DNA of 14,423 nucleotides from Candidatus Bathyarchaeota archaeon B26-1. Its GTDB lineage: Archaea > Thermoproteota > Bathyarchaeia > Bathyarchaeales > B26-1. This document shows, piece by piece, positions 6,932 to 14,423 of the stretch (the stretch's first letter is position 1; each line of letters starts with the position of its first letter). The notes under the pieces are model-generated. The model did not search any database. It worked only from the letters and a program-made list of their open reading frames with translations, and had not been told where the DNA came from. The stretch covers positions 1 to 14,423 of the forward strand of contig LUCD01000045.1 of NCBI GenBank assembly GCA_001593925.1, read 5' to 3'. Position numbers and translations under genes: made by a program.

Positions 6932-8956
6932 TTAGACAGCTATCCAGCCGAGCTGGTAGAACATTCCCAGCATCTGCGTTATGAAGATCGTGAATCCGTA
7001 GCCTATGAGGAAGCCTGCCACGAATGGTAGCACGTAGTCTTCGTAGGCTTTCGCCCCACCAATCTTCAGCACGAGACCCTTTATCACCCATGCGACGAAG
7101 AAGTTAAATGCGTAGCCTAGGTAGGTGAACTGCCTCGCCGCTCCCAAGACCAGCCCAACGGGCTCCAGTGGGAACCATACGAACCTGAAGTGTAGGAAGG
7201 CGACGATTGCGCAGGTTATGGCTCCCGCAACTGCCACGGGTATCCAAGGTCCCGAGACCGGTCTCCTGTCCCATGCGCTGGGTGTGGGAGCGCCGAATCC
7301 TCCCTTGCCGACGGGTATGTTCATCCATCCGACAGTAGCCATGATGCCATGCATGGTGATGAGCCCTGTGAAAGCCGCTACAACGGCTGTTACTGCCACG
7401 ACTATGAACGTGTTCCGGTAAGATACCTTCTCGTTAAACGCCAACTTGTAGCTGTCACCTGTCCTGAAGAGGGCTCCACCTACGCCCTGCCCGTAACAGT
7501 TCCCTTGGAACGAGTCTATCGGCCGTGTAACCACGAAGAGTTCAGGCGAGTTCTGAGGCGGAAGCACATCTCCACTAGGCCAGTACAGCTTAAGCCATGT
7601 GTATCCGTGTGCATACCCGGCTGAGTTGAAGGTGGCGCAGAACGCGTACTGCCTCGTGTAGCCCCAGATCCACAGCGACGCCGAGAAGACCGCTAATATC
7701 GCTGGGATTATTGTGGTGCCGGCGGCTAGGTACCATGCTATGGCGGCGAGCGTCGAGACTATGAAACCTATCCAGCTCACTCTGTAGCTGAAGGGCTCAC
7801 CCTTCTCGTATTCCTCCTGTTCCTTGGGCGTCGCTATCCCCAGAGCGCATCTAATCGTTGCTAGGACGACCCTCCAGTTGAGGATCAACGGCATGAACAC
7901 TATAGTTGACAGTACACCTACGTTCCCGAAAGCCTCTAAGAAGAACGGAGGCTGATTCGCTATCTGCCAAGCTCTTCTGCTACAAACCCTGTAAGATGTG
8001 TTTTCAAGCATGCCTGGATAGTATCCCATATACGCCGCTATTGTTGGGAGGATGTAGTACAGTATCACGTTCCACATCCAGATGCTGAACTGAATGTTCC
8101 ATGGCGTTAACATGGCAATGGCGAACATTGCAGGGTTGTCGCACACTCCGAAGGGTCCTGCAATGACGCCTGATAACGCTGGAGCCGCAGAGCCTAGGTC
8201 GTACCATCCTCCGCCCCAGAAGTGTGGTGTGACAGACCAACCGTAGATGTCTGGGAACCATGGAACAACCATCCGCAGGTATGGGGGAAGCATCACAAAG
8301 AATCCAACTGGTATGCTGGCCAAGAGGATTTTCGCCTTCGTCCCAAGCCCGCCTCCACTCCTGAGTTCACGGTACCCCTCAAAGATGGGGGTTAACCCTT
8401 CGATCATCACGAACGGTACTCGCTCAATGTCGATCCATATGCGGCGTATGATATTGAATCCGAAGAGGAACGAGAAGAACAGTGTTAGATGTAGAAGTGC
8501 CCAGCCGAAGATTGAAGGCCACCAAACAGGGTCGATGAAAGCTCTGCCACCATAGTATATTGTGTTCTCAATAACTTCTTTGGGGGGAGCCCACCATGAG
8601 GGAATATAGTCAGCCCAAAGGCTTCTGAGCCTCCCCTGAATGAAGGTACCTGCATAATCTGCCCACGGATACCTATATCCGGCGAAGGCCCACGAAACTC
8701 CCGAGACCATATACATGTAGACGAGCATCTTGGGGCCGATAGCGTTTCTTATAGGGGGTATGACCAATGCCAACAGGAAGACCAGTCCTATGACGAAGTA
8801 GGGTCCTAGGCAGGGGACGTCTTGGAAGTCTACCATGTCAAGGAATGCGCCGGGCGTCCAACCGATGAACGCCGTCCAAGCCGCTGTAATGATGATCGAC
8901 AGCGGAACGGCCCATGCCAATGTTTTGACAATAGGGGCTTCTGCTTTTTCCGTCAT
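6932..8956 (-). CDS. Polytopic OPT-like membrane protein (resembles DUF6785/DUF6784), putative peptide or solute transporter
   Basis: A 674-residue, very hydrophobic, tryptophan- and proline-rich protein with about 13-14 predicted membrane segments. It resembles the uncharacterised DUF6785/DUF6784 proteins, distant relatives of oligopeptide transporters (OPT). Family-like landmarks are IPSWWAPP at residues 118-125, IERVPFVMIEGLTPIFEGY after the fourth segment, and a C-terminal KIGG...YEDYVLPFVAGFLIGYGF. A frame extension to TTG 8974 exists. ATG 8956 is preferred because a purine-rich GAGGGAGGAA site lies six bases upstream and a BRE/TATA box sits at the right distance. The gene is divergent from the M28-FtsX fusion, and the partial gene at 13950 has the same N-terminal layout, so it is probably part of the same functional locus. 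The substrate is unknown; peptide transport is inferred only from the OPT resemblance. I am sure of an integral membrane protein and moderately sure of the family. Confidence 0.85.
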   Translation of the reverse strand: MTEKAEAPIVKTLAWAVPLSIIITAAWTAFIGWTPGAFLDMVDFQDVPCLGPYFVIGLVFLLALVIPPIRNAIGPKMLVYMYMVSGVSWAFAGYRYPWADYAGTFIQGRLRSLWADYIPSWWAPPKEVIENTIYYGGRAFIDPVWWPSIFGWALLHLTLFFSFLFGFNIIRRIWIDIERVPFVMIEGLTPIFEGYRELRSGGGLGTKAKILLASIPVGFFVMLPPYLRMVVPWFPDIYGWSVTPHFWGGGWYDLGSAAPALSGVIAGPFGVCDNPAMFAIAMLTPWNIQFSIWMWNVILYYILPTIAAYMGYYPGMLENTSYRVCSRRAWQIANQPPFFLEAFGNVGVLSTIVFMPLILNWRVVLATIRCALGIATPKEQEEYEKGEPFSYRVSWIGFIVSTLAAIAWYLAAGTTIIPAILAVFSASLWIWGYTRQYAFCATFNSAGYAHGYTWLKLYWPSGDVLPPQNSPELFVVTRPIDSFQGNCYGQGVGGALFRTGDSYKLAFNEKVSYRNTFIVVAVTAVVAAFTGLITMHGIMATVGWMNIPVGKGGFGAPTPSAWDRRPVSGPWIPVAVAGAITCAIVAFLHFRFVWFPLEPVGLVLGAARQFTYLGYAFNFFVAWVIKGLVLKIGGAKAYEDYVLPFVAGFLIGYGFTIFITQMLGMFYQLGWIAV

Positions 8957-9000
8957 AACTTTCCTCCCTCTCAATAAGTATTTGATTAGTATTTTTCTTT

Positions 9001-9018
9001 GAATTTAAAAAGCTTTCG
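9001..9018 (-). promoter_or_regulatory. BRE/TATA promoter of the OPT-like gene
   Basis: On the minus strand CGAAAGC is followed by TTTTTAAATTC, a good BRE plus TATA box. A start about 25 bases downstream (near 8980) gives a leader of about 24 bases carrying a GGGAGG ribosome site before ATG 8956. The spacing supports that start over the TTG at 8974. Confidence 0.7.
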
Positions 9019-9323
9019 CCTATAATATACGCGAGTGCCCCTTCAACCCTATCCATAGAGACCTTTTCTTTCATTATCTATGAAATCGGAACAAGATTCT
9101 TGGAGCGTTCTATCGTTAAACCTTAAAGTTCGACAATAAATGCTTTTATTTAGAAATTATATTTTATTTATTCCGATAATTCTGTAATAGTTTCGAGTTC
9201 TCTAGTGGAGGATGGAGCCGCCTGAGACTAAAGAGGCTTCTAGCATACTGAAGAGGATGTTTGAACAGATGTAGCTTTCAGAGTGAGGGAAACTCTGCAG
9301 AAAAAACGACCGCATGGCATCAT
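9019..9323. other. AT-rich intergenic region with a micro-ORF and a hairpin
   Basis: About 300 bases between the divergent promoters. It contains an AT-rich block (9140-9175) that could hold a TATA box. It also holds a 20-residue micro-ORF (ATG 9212 to TAG 9272-9274) beginning MEPPETKEASS, with GGAGG immediately before it, and a perfect six-base hairpin CAGAGT/ACTCTG with a seven-base loop (9279-9297). No known RNA family was recognised. Confidence 0.4.
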
Positions 9324-9336
9324 AAAACTTAAATAA
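9324..9336 (+). promoter_or_regulatory. Possible TATA box of the M28-FtsX gene
   Basis: AAAACTTAAATAA lies about 60 bases before ATG 9392, giving a leader of roughly 35-40 bases. A weak AAAAGGG (9377-9383) about eight bases before the ATG could serve as a ribosome site. A more distant promoter in the AT block near 9155 cannot be excluded. Confidence 0.4.
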
Positions 9337-9391
9337 TCGGACAGTGTTATAACTACATCAACAGAACAGATATCTTAAAAGGGTTTGCAAA

Positions 9392-12300
9392 ATGGCCGTC
9401 AACCATAAAATGGCCATCATAATCTTCTCTATTTTCTCAATGCTTATTATGCAGTCCTTATTGTCGGTAAAGGCCGATAATAATATCGTTATCACTTACA
9501 ATGGCGATTACGGCTTCAGCACGGTCATAAATAACATAAACTACTCTGCTATAAGGGAGCATTTATCCGTCCTCACCGGTTACCAGTCGAGAGTGACGGG
9601 CTACCCCGGCTTCTTCGAAGCTGCCAGATACGTAGTTTCCCACTTCGAGTCCATAGGGATTCAACCTTACGGGGAGGATAATGAAACATACTTCGAGAAC
9701 TACACGGTTACGGTTCCTATTGACCACGGTTCAAAGGTTGTTCTCTCAAACGGAACAATAATCAAGGCGTACGCTCTATGGCCGAACTATGTCAACCCAA
9801 GCCCCTATCAGTCTCCCCCTGAAGGAGACGAATTGGTGTATGTTAGGGGCAGGTACGTAGAAGACTTTGATGAAAAAGATGTCTCTGGCAAATTTGTGTT
9901 GATGGATTTCAACTCACGTTGGCTCTTCAGGATAGCGGCTATGAGAGGGGCAAAAGGCGTCATATACATAGGTACGGAGATACTCAGACCTGAAGTCTTC
10001 CAGCTCGCATATAACGTGCCGCTCAGATTTCCAAGATTATACGTTTCAAGCGAGGACGGCGCCAAACTTAAGGAACTATGCGAAGACGGCCCCGTCAGGA
10101 TACATGTCACCTTAAATATGTCATGGGATAACGTGGTCGTCCCCAACATAGTAGGCCTTGTACCGGGAATCGGCACCCACAAAGACGAGATCATAGTCGT
10201 CTCAGCCTACCTAGATTCATGGTCGATCGTCCCAGCCATTTCACCTGGAGCCACGGACGCTCAGGGTCTAGCTGTTCTCCTAGACTTGGCCACATTCTTG
10301 AGTAGACATAAACCCGATAGATCGGTGATGTTTGTTGTCCTCTCCGGTCATTGGGAGGGGCTTTGGGGTGCTAGGGAATGGGTTGACCGCCACTTCGATG
10401 ATCTCGGCAGTAAGATAAAGCTCTTCATAGGGCTTGACTTGTCCTCAGGCACCAACATACTCGGCTTACATCATACGGGAGGCACCTACACGTACCGTTA
10501 CGTCGAAACTCTACGTACACATTACACCTGGTTAATTGGAAGGATATTCGGTACTGGCGGTTACAAGGATGCCATGCAGAGGATTCTAGGACCGAAATAC
10601 GCCGAGAACTTTCTCGACAGAATCACGAACGCTTATCCTAGAGGAATCCAACAGATGCCTATGCTTGAGGCTCAAGGAACAAGAACCTTCGACTCTGAGG
10701 CTTACACCCTTGCATGTTACGGAGGAGCCTTCACCTTCCATACATCTAACGATTTCCGGATATGGATGAAGACCCCCAACGATAATTTGGATAAAGTTAA
10801 CTTCGATAACCTCTTCTATCAGGTTCCATTCATCTACTGCACAGTCTGGGGTCTCCTCCATGAACCTTTCATCAGCCTGCCCCATTCACCCCAGCGGTTT
10901 GACAGTCTTGGAGAAAGGGGGTTCTCAACCCTCAAAATCAGGGTCACGGTCTATAACCTTACAACGGCCTACTGGGACGCCTTCACTAAGAGTCGTTACC
11001 CAGACCTCTGGAAAGACCTCATCATACACTTCACAAGCGTAGGTGCCACGACGTTCTCAATGTTGGGTACAAGCGCTCTCGTTGGAGCTTTAGACATGAT
11101 GATCCGGCCGGACGAGAACGGGGAAGCCGTGATCAAAGGTGTTAAATCCTTCAGCTCGATCATGGTTGAAGCCTACGTTGTCAACAGGACTGACGGAAGA
11201 ATCTTATGGGCTACGGATCGAGGTGTCTACTCAGCTCCAAGCGTGCCTCAAGTAACGGCCGATCCATACACGTACCTGGTCTCAATCTTTAAGTGTGGTA
11301 GCATAGCCTTATTCTCACTTTACGATCCAACCCTCCTTTCACCTATAGGTTACGTCCAAATATACAACCACAGGGCGCACGCTCCAGCCATCTGGCAGAG
11401 CCAGCTCTCATCCTTCTACGGCGACACAATGCTCTTCGTGCCTCCGGACACGCCGATAGAGCTAATCATAAAGTATACCGGGCGCTTCCCCCAAGGTATA
11501 CTCCTGAACGCAACCGAGGACAACCCGAAGGGATACGGCTACACGGTTAAACAGGGTGAAACCTTAATCATAAAGGAGTCAGTCCTCAATATTGCAAGGA
11601 ACCTCTTCTGGATGAACGATGGGAGATACAGGCTTGCAATAGAACACAGCACCTTCAACCCTACCATGAAGTTATACCACGAATTAGCCCGGTCTTCCCT
11701 AGACAAAGCCCAAGAGAATCTGGCAAACCGAAAATTCAGCGCCTCCTACGGACAAGCCTTCTCTGCCTGGGCTTACGAGATGAAGGCTTACTACGCTACG
11801 ATGGACCTGATCTGGCAGGTGATCTTCTCAACAGTGTTCTTCACGTTGCTCTTGATACCCTTCGCGGTGGCGGCGGAGAAGCTCCTCGTAGGGCAGATCG
11901 GAGTCAAAAGGATAATTGCGGTGATAGGGATAATGGTCGCGTTCTTAGCCATCTTCTACTTTGTCCATCCGGGTCTAAGCATAGCCACCCACGCGGGAAT
12001 GGTCATCCTTTCGTTTGCCATCCTTCTCATATGCATACCCTTAGCAATATTCATCCTCTACGAAACAGTATCTTCCGCTAGGATGGTGAGGGAGAGGTTA
12101 ATAGGTGTCCACACGGTCGAGATAAGCCGTGGAAGCGCCGCCGTCACAGCCTTCTCAACCGGTATCGAACACATGAAGAAACGGTATTTCAGAACAATAC
12201 TGACAATAATCTCCCTCACGTTGATAGTCTTCGCGCTCATCACGTTCACCTCTACGGCTCTCACGGTAACCAAATGGGAGGAGGAGAGACATGGTGCAAT

Positions 12301-13945
12301 CCCATACCAAGGTATACTGGTCAGAATGTACCCGTGGTCAAACATCCCCGAAGAGGTCTACGTTCAAATATACTCCAAGTACCGTGATTCAGCCATAATA
12401 GCGCCGCGCATCTGGATATATCCGCCCCTACCCGAAACTGCACAGGCAGTAGGAATCGTGGGAGAGATATACTTCACCGAAAAGAAGTTAACGAAGGTCT
12501 TTGCGATCCTAGGACTTTCACCCGATGAGATTCGCATAAACAGTGGACTCCAGGAGTATATCCAAGGGAGATGGTTCGAAGAAGACGACGTATTCGCATG
12601 CCTGATCAGCCACGTCACAGCCAACAACCTGACGAGGGAGCTCGGGAAACCCGTAAAGATAGGCTCCACCATTAATGTTTGGGGGCTCAACCTCAAGGTC
12701 ATCGGCATCTTCGATGGTAATAAGCTCAACGAGATCGAGGACCTCGATGGAGAACGAATCACGCCCATGATGCCGCAACTCACTGGTGAAGCTATTCCTG
12801 AACCCCAATACGTGTCTCCACCCCACTTCAGCGGCAATAACATCATAATAATCCCATTCAACTTAGCGATAAGGTTGAGGGAGGTCCCCCAAATGTGGGT
12901 AACGGCGATAATGCCGGTACAGATGTACTCCTACTGGGCTATAAGCTCGATAGCGCTCAAACCTTACAACGTCTCGGTTATTCCTCAACTAGCATTTGAA
13001 TTGTCGCTGATGCTGAACACTCGGGTTTCTTACACGCAGGCAACTGGTTTGGAGGGCCCGATCCGCACATTGTTTATTCGTCCACGCCTCGTAGGCACGG
13101 GTTTCGGAATGGTGGTCGCCCCGCTCCTAATAGGGTTCCTAACGATCTTGAACCTGATGTTCGGAGTGGTCCATGAAAGGGTGAGGGACATCAAAATCTA
13201 CCTCTCAGTCGGGCTCTCACCCCTACACGTCACAAGCATGTTCATCGCAGAGTCGCTCATATATGGCCTATTCAGCTCAGTCATCGGGTACATAGTGGGG
13301 TTAGCTGGAACCATCGTGATGATGAACCTCCACCTCTACCCGCCTGAATTCGTTCCCAACTACGCATCGTTCTCGGTTCTCATCGTGGTAGGTAGCGCGA
13401 TCCTAGTGACTCTGCTGTCCTCGATCTATCCCGCGTCCAAATCTTCTAAGGTGGTCTTGCCCTCGCTTGAGCGAAAGTGGAGGATGCCTAAACCATCGGC
13501 CTCAACGTGGTTCTTCCCCATGCCGTTCGTCGTAACCACCGAGGCTGAAGCCCTAGGCGTCCTCGCCTTCTTGAAGGAGTTCCTTGAGGTTCATATGGAT
13601 GAGAGCGTTGGAACATTCACTCCTGAAGACATCAGATTCAAGGCGACGACCGAGGATGAGAAGCGCATCTTGGTGATGGAGTCCACCGTCAGGTTAGCTC
13701 CTTACGACACGGGTGTAGCCCAGAAAGCGACCATAACCGCAACCAAGATTAAAGGTGAGAGCTTCACGTTCTCAGTTCACCTACGGCTGTTAAGAGGCTA
13801 CAGGCCGGTCTGGGTGTCCTCGAACAGACTCTTCATAACCGAACTGAGAAAACAGTTCCTCATTTGGAGAACCCTGCCCCTAAGCAGACAGAAAAACTAT
13901 ATTGAAAGAGGAAAGGAGATGTTGAAGCTCGCCGAGGAGGCTTAA
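9392..13945 (+). CDS. Giant fusion: secreted M28 peptidase-like domain (degenerate metal site) with FtsX-type permease
   Basis: A 1517-residue membrane protein. Residues 1-28 form a signal peptide ending near SVKA. Residues about 145-248 resemble a protease-associated (PA) domain, and 249-490 an M28 aminopeptidase fold (NIVGLVPG, SAYLDSW, GATDAQG, GLWGAREW, TPNDNLD). Usual M28 zinc ligands are largely replaced: H-x-D reads Y273-L-D275, the E-E pair reads H320-W321, and the last His is K460, while D289 and D349 remain. Residues 490-800 are an extracytoplasmic region of unknown fold. Membrane segments lie at about 805-830, 838-862, 866-892 and 931-955. A soluble MacB-core-like domain follows, then three segments (1233-1259, 1283-1312, 1324-1348) ending in SSIYPASKSSKVVLPS, an FtsX/ABC3 permease signature. 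The last 170 residues are a further domain, probably cytosolic, with NRLFITELRKQFLIWR. No ABC ATPase gene is visible. Activity is uncertain; a substrate-binding surface sensor or scaffold is an inference. Confidence 0.9.
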   Translation: MAVNHKMAIIIFSIFSMLIMQSLLSVKADNNIVITYNGDYGFSTVINNINYSAIREHLSVLTGYQSRVTGYPGFFEAARYVVSHFESIGIQPYGEDNETYFENYTVTVPIDHGSKVVLSNGTIIKAYALWPNYVNPSPYQSPPEGDELVYVRGRYVEDFDEKDVSGKFVLMDFNSRWLFRIAAMRGAKGVIYIGTEILRPEVFQLAYNVPLRFPRLYVSSEDGAKLKELCEDGPVRIHVTLNMSWDNVVVPNIVGLVPGIGTHKDEIIVVSAYLDSWSIVPAISPGATDAQGLAVLLDLATFLSRHKPDRSVMFVVLSGHWEGLWGAREWVDRHFDDLGSKIKLFIGLDLSSGTNILGLHHTGGTYTYRYVETLRTHYTWLIGRIFGTGGYKDAMQRILGPKYAENFLDRITNAYPRGIQQMPMLEAQGTRTFDSEAYTLACYGGAFTFHTSNDFRIWMKTPNDNLDKVNFDNLFYQVPFIYCTVWGLLHEPFISLPHSPQRFDSLGERGFSTLKIRVTVYNLTTAYWDAFTKSRYPDLWKDLIIHFTSVGATTFSMLGTSALVGALDMMIRPDENGEAVIKGVKSFSSIMVEAYVVNRTDGRILWATDRGVYSAPSVPQVTADPYTYLVSIFKCGSIALFSLYDPTLLSPIGYVQIYNHRAHAPAIWQSQLSSFYGDTMLFVPPDTPIELIIKYTGRFPQGILLNATEDNPKGYGYTVKQGETLIIKESVLNIARNLFWMNDGRYRLAIEHSTFNPTMKLYHELARSSLDKAQENLANRKFSASYGQAFSAWAYEMKAYYATMDLIWQVIFSTVFFTLLLIPFAVAAEKLLVGQIGVKRIIAVIGIMVAFLAIFYFVHPGLSIATHAGMVILSFAILLICIPLAIFILYETVSSARMVRERLIGVHTVEISRGSAAVTAFSTGIEHMKKRYFRTILTIISLTLIVFALITFTSTALTVTKWEEERHGAIPYQGILVRMYPWSNIPEEVYVQIYSKYRDSAIIAPRIWIYPPLPETAQAVGIVGEIYFTEKKLTKVFAILGLSPDEIRINSGLQEYIQGRWFEEDDVFACLISHVTANNLTRELGKPVKIGSTINVWGLNLKVIGIFDGNKLNEIEDLDGERITPMMPQLTGEAIPEPQYVSPPHFSGNNIIIIPFNLAIRLREVPQMWVTAIMPVQMYSYWAISSIALKPYNVSVIPQLAFELSLMLNTRVSYTQATGLEGPIRTLFIRPRLVGTGFGMVVAPLLIGFLTILNLMFGVVHERVRDIKIYLSVGLSPLHVTSMFIAESLIYGLFSSVIGYIVGLAGTIVMMNLHLYPPEFVPNYASFSVLIVVGSAILVTLLSSIYPASKSSKVVLPSLERKWRMPKPSASTWFFPMPFVVTTEAEALGVLAFLKEFLEVHMDESVGTFTPEDIRFKATTEDEKRILVMESTVRLAPYDTGVAQKATITATKIKGESFTFSVHLRLLRGYRPVWVSSNRLFITELRKQFLIWRTLPLSRQKNYIERGKEMLKLAEEA

Positions 13946-13949
13946 GAAA

Positions 13950-14423
13950 ATGGAAACTGTAACCCCCAAGAAAGGTCTAACATGGAGGTCCGCCTTGGCT
14001 TTAATATTTGCGATTGGAGCGGTTCAGCCAGCCATGATCTATTATATGCTCCTAACGAACCAGCCGTTAGGTCTCCAAGCGTGGTTCGTGATACTCCTGT
14101 GGTGGTGGATCAGCCGTTCCATCGGGACGCCGCTGAATAAGCAGGAACTATTCATCCTTCTGTCTTTCCAGTCGATGGCCGTCACTTACGCAATGTCCTT
14201 TGTAACCCCGATACAGTACATGTACTATAGGGTAGCGCCTACCAGCGAGGCTCTAGGCGTATCCCAGTACATGCCGGACTGGTTCGCTCCCCCATCCAAC
14301 GTGGTTAAAGAACTGATGCGTACTCAATGGGTCTTCTTCCACCCGTGCTGGGTAAAGCCGATCTTAGTGATGATCACCTTCACGTTTCTAGGCATAGTCG
14401 CTGACATCGCCATGGGATACTTC
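13950..14423 (+). CDS. Second OPT-like membrane protein (N-terminal part, cut by window edge)
   Basis: The first 158 residues of a membrane protein starting at ATG 13950, four bases after the M28-FtsX stop, with GGAGG in the end of that gene as ribosome site; the two are surely one operon. There are hydrophobic segments at about 12-34, 43-56, 66-88 and 135-155. MPDWFAPP at 108-115, followed by V-V at 118-119, matches IPSWWAPP then V-I at the same depth in the divergent protein at 6932-8956. The two therefore appear to be distant paralogues of the DUF6785-like, OPT-related type. A role in moving peptides or another solute together with the M28-FtsX protein is inferred from context only. Confidence 0.85.
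   Translation, partial: METVTPKKGLTWRSALALIFAIGAVQPAMIYYMLLTNQPLGLQAWFVILLWWWISRSIGTPLNKQELFILLSFQSMAVTYAMSFVTPIQYMYYRVAPTSEALGVSQYMPDWFAPPSNVVKELMRTQWVFFHPCWVKPILVMITFTFLGIVADIAMGYF

Noticed and set aside
8957..8974. TTG at 8974 as start of the OPT-like gene
   Set aside because: The sequence from 8974 to 8957 contains the ribosome site for ATG 8956, and the promoter spacing fits the ATG better.
9211..9255. Two CTGA boxes suggesting a C/D box small RNA
   Set aside because: No matching TGATGA box C or C' at the required spacing.
12364..12861. 165-codon minus-strand frame inside the M28-FtsX gene
   Set aside because: Antisense shadow of an uninterrupted 1517-codon gene, without own promoter or motif.

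Overview
The window reads as chromosomal DNA of an archaeon, probably a thermophile of the TACK/Thermoproteota side of the tree. The evidence is a transcription factor B (TFB) gene, ribosomal protein S30e (from what I know of ribosomal protein distribution, found in eukaryotes and TACK-type archaea and missing from classical Euryarchaeota), an archaeal-type AMP phosphorylase, a tungsten-type aldehyde:ferredoxin oxidoreductase (AOR), and archaeal BRE/TATA promoter boxes. Lineage is an inference. I see no rRNA, tRNA, CRISPR array, insertion sequence or attachment site.

Layout. 1-2424 (minus): a two-gene redox operon, a four-cluster iron-sulfur protein followed with no gap by an AOR-family enzyme that runs off the left edge. 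2425-2544 is a divergent promoter region. 2545-4089 (plus) is AMP phosphorylase, followed by S30e (4143-4325) with its own promoter. 4433-5213 (minus) is an HD-domain phosphohydrolase broken by a one-base frameshift near 5006. 5214-5840 is a long stretch without a convincing gene, ending in a strong promoter and leader for TFB (5841-6785). 6932-8956 (minus) is a large polytopic membrane protein resembling the OPT-like DUF6785/DUF6784 families. 8957-9391 holds divergent promoters, a 20-codon micro-ORF and a hairpin. 9392-13945 (plus) is a 1517-residue fusion of signal peptide, PA-like domain, M28 peptidase-like domain, large extracytoplasmic region and FtsX-type permease. Four bases later a second OPT-like membrane protein starts (13950) and runs off the right edge.

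How the genes work together. The AOR pair should oxidise aldehydes and pass electrons to ferredoxin. AMP phosphorylase belongs to archaeal nucleoside-monophosphate recycling, usually with type III RuBisCO, but its partners are not in the window. TFB and S30e are housekeeping genes. The right half (6932-14423) is the least described part: two OPT-like transporters around a giant M28-FtsX fusion whose M28 metal-binding residues are mostly substituted, suggesting a membrane complex that binds peptides or substrates at the cell surface without acting as a normal M28 aminopeptidase.
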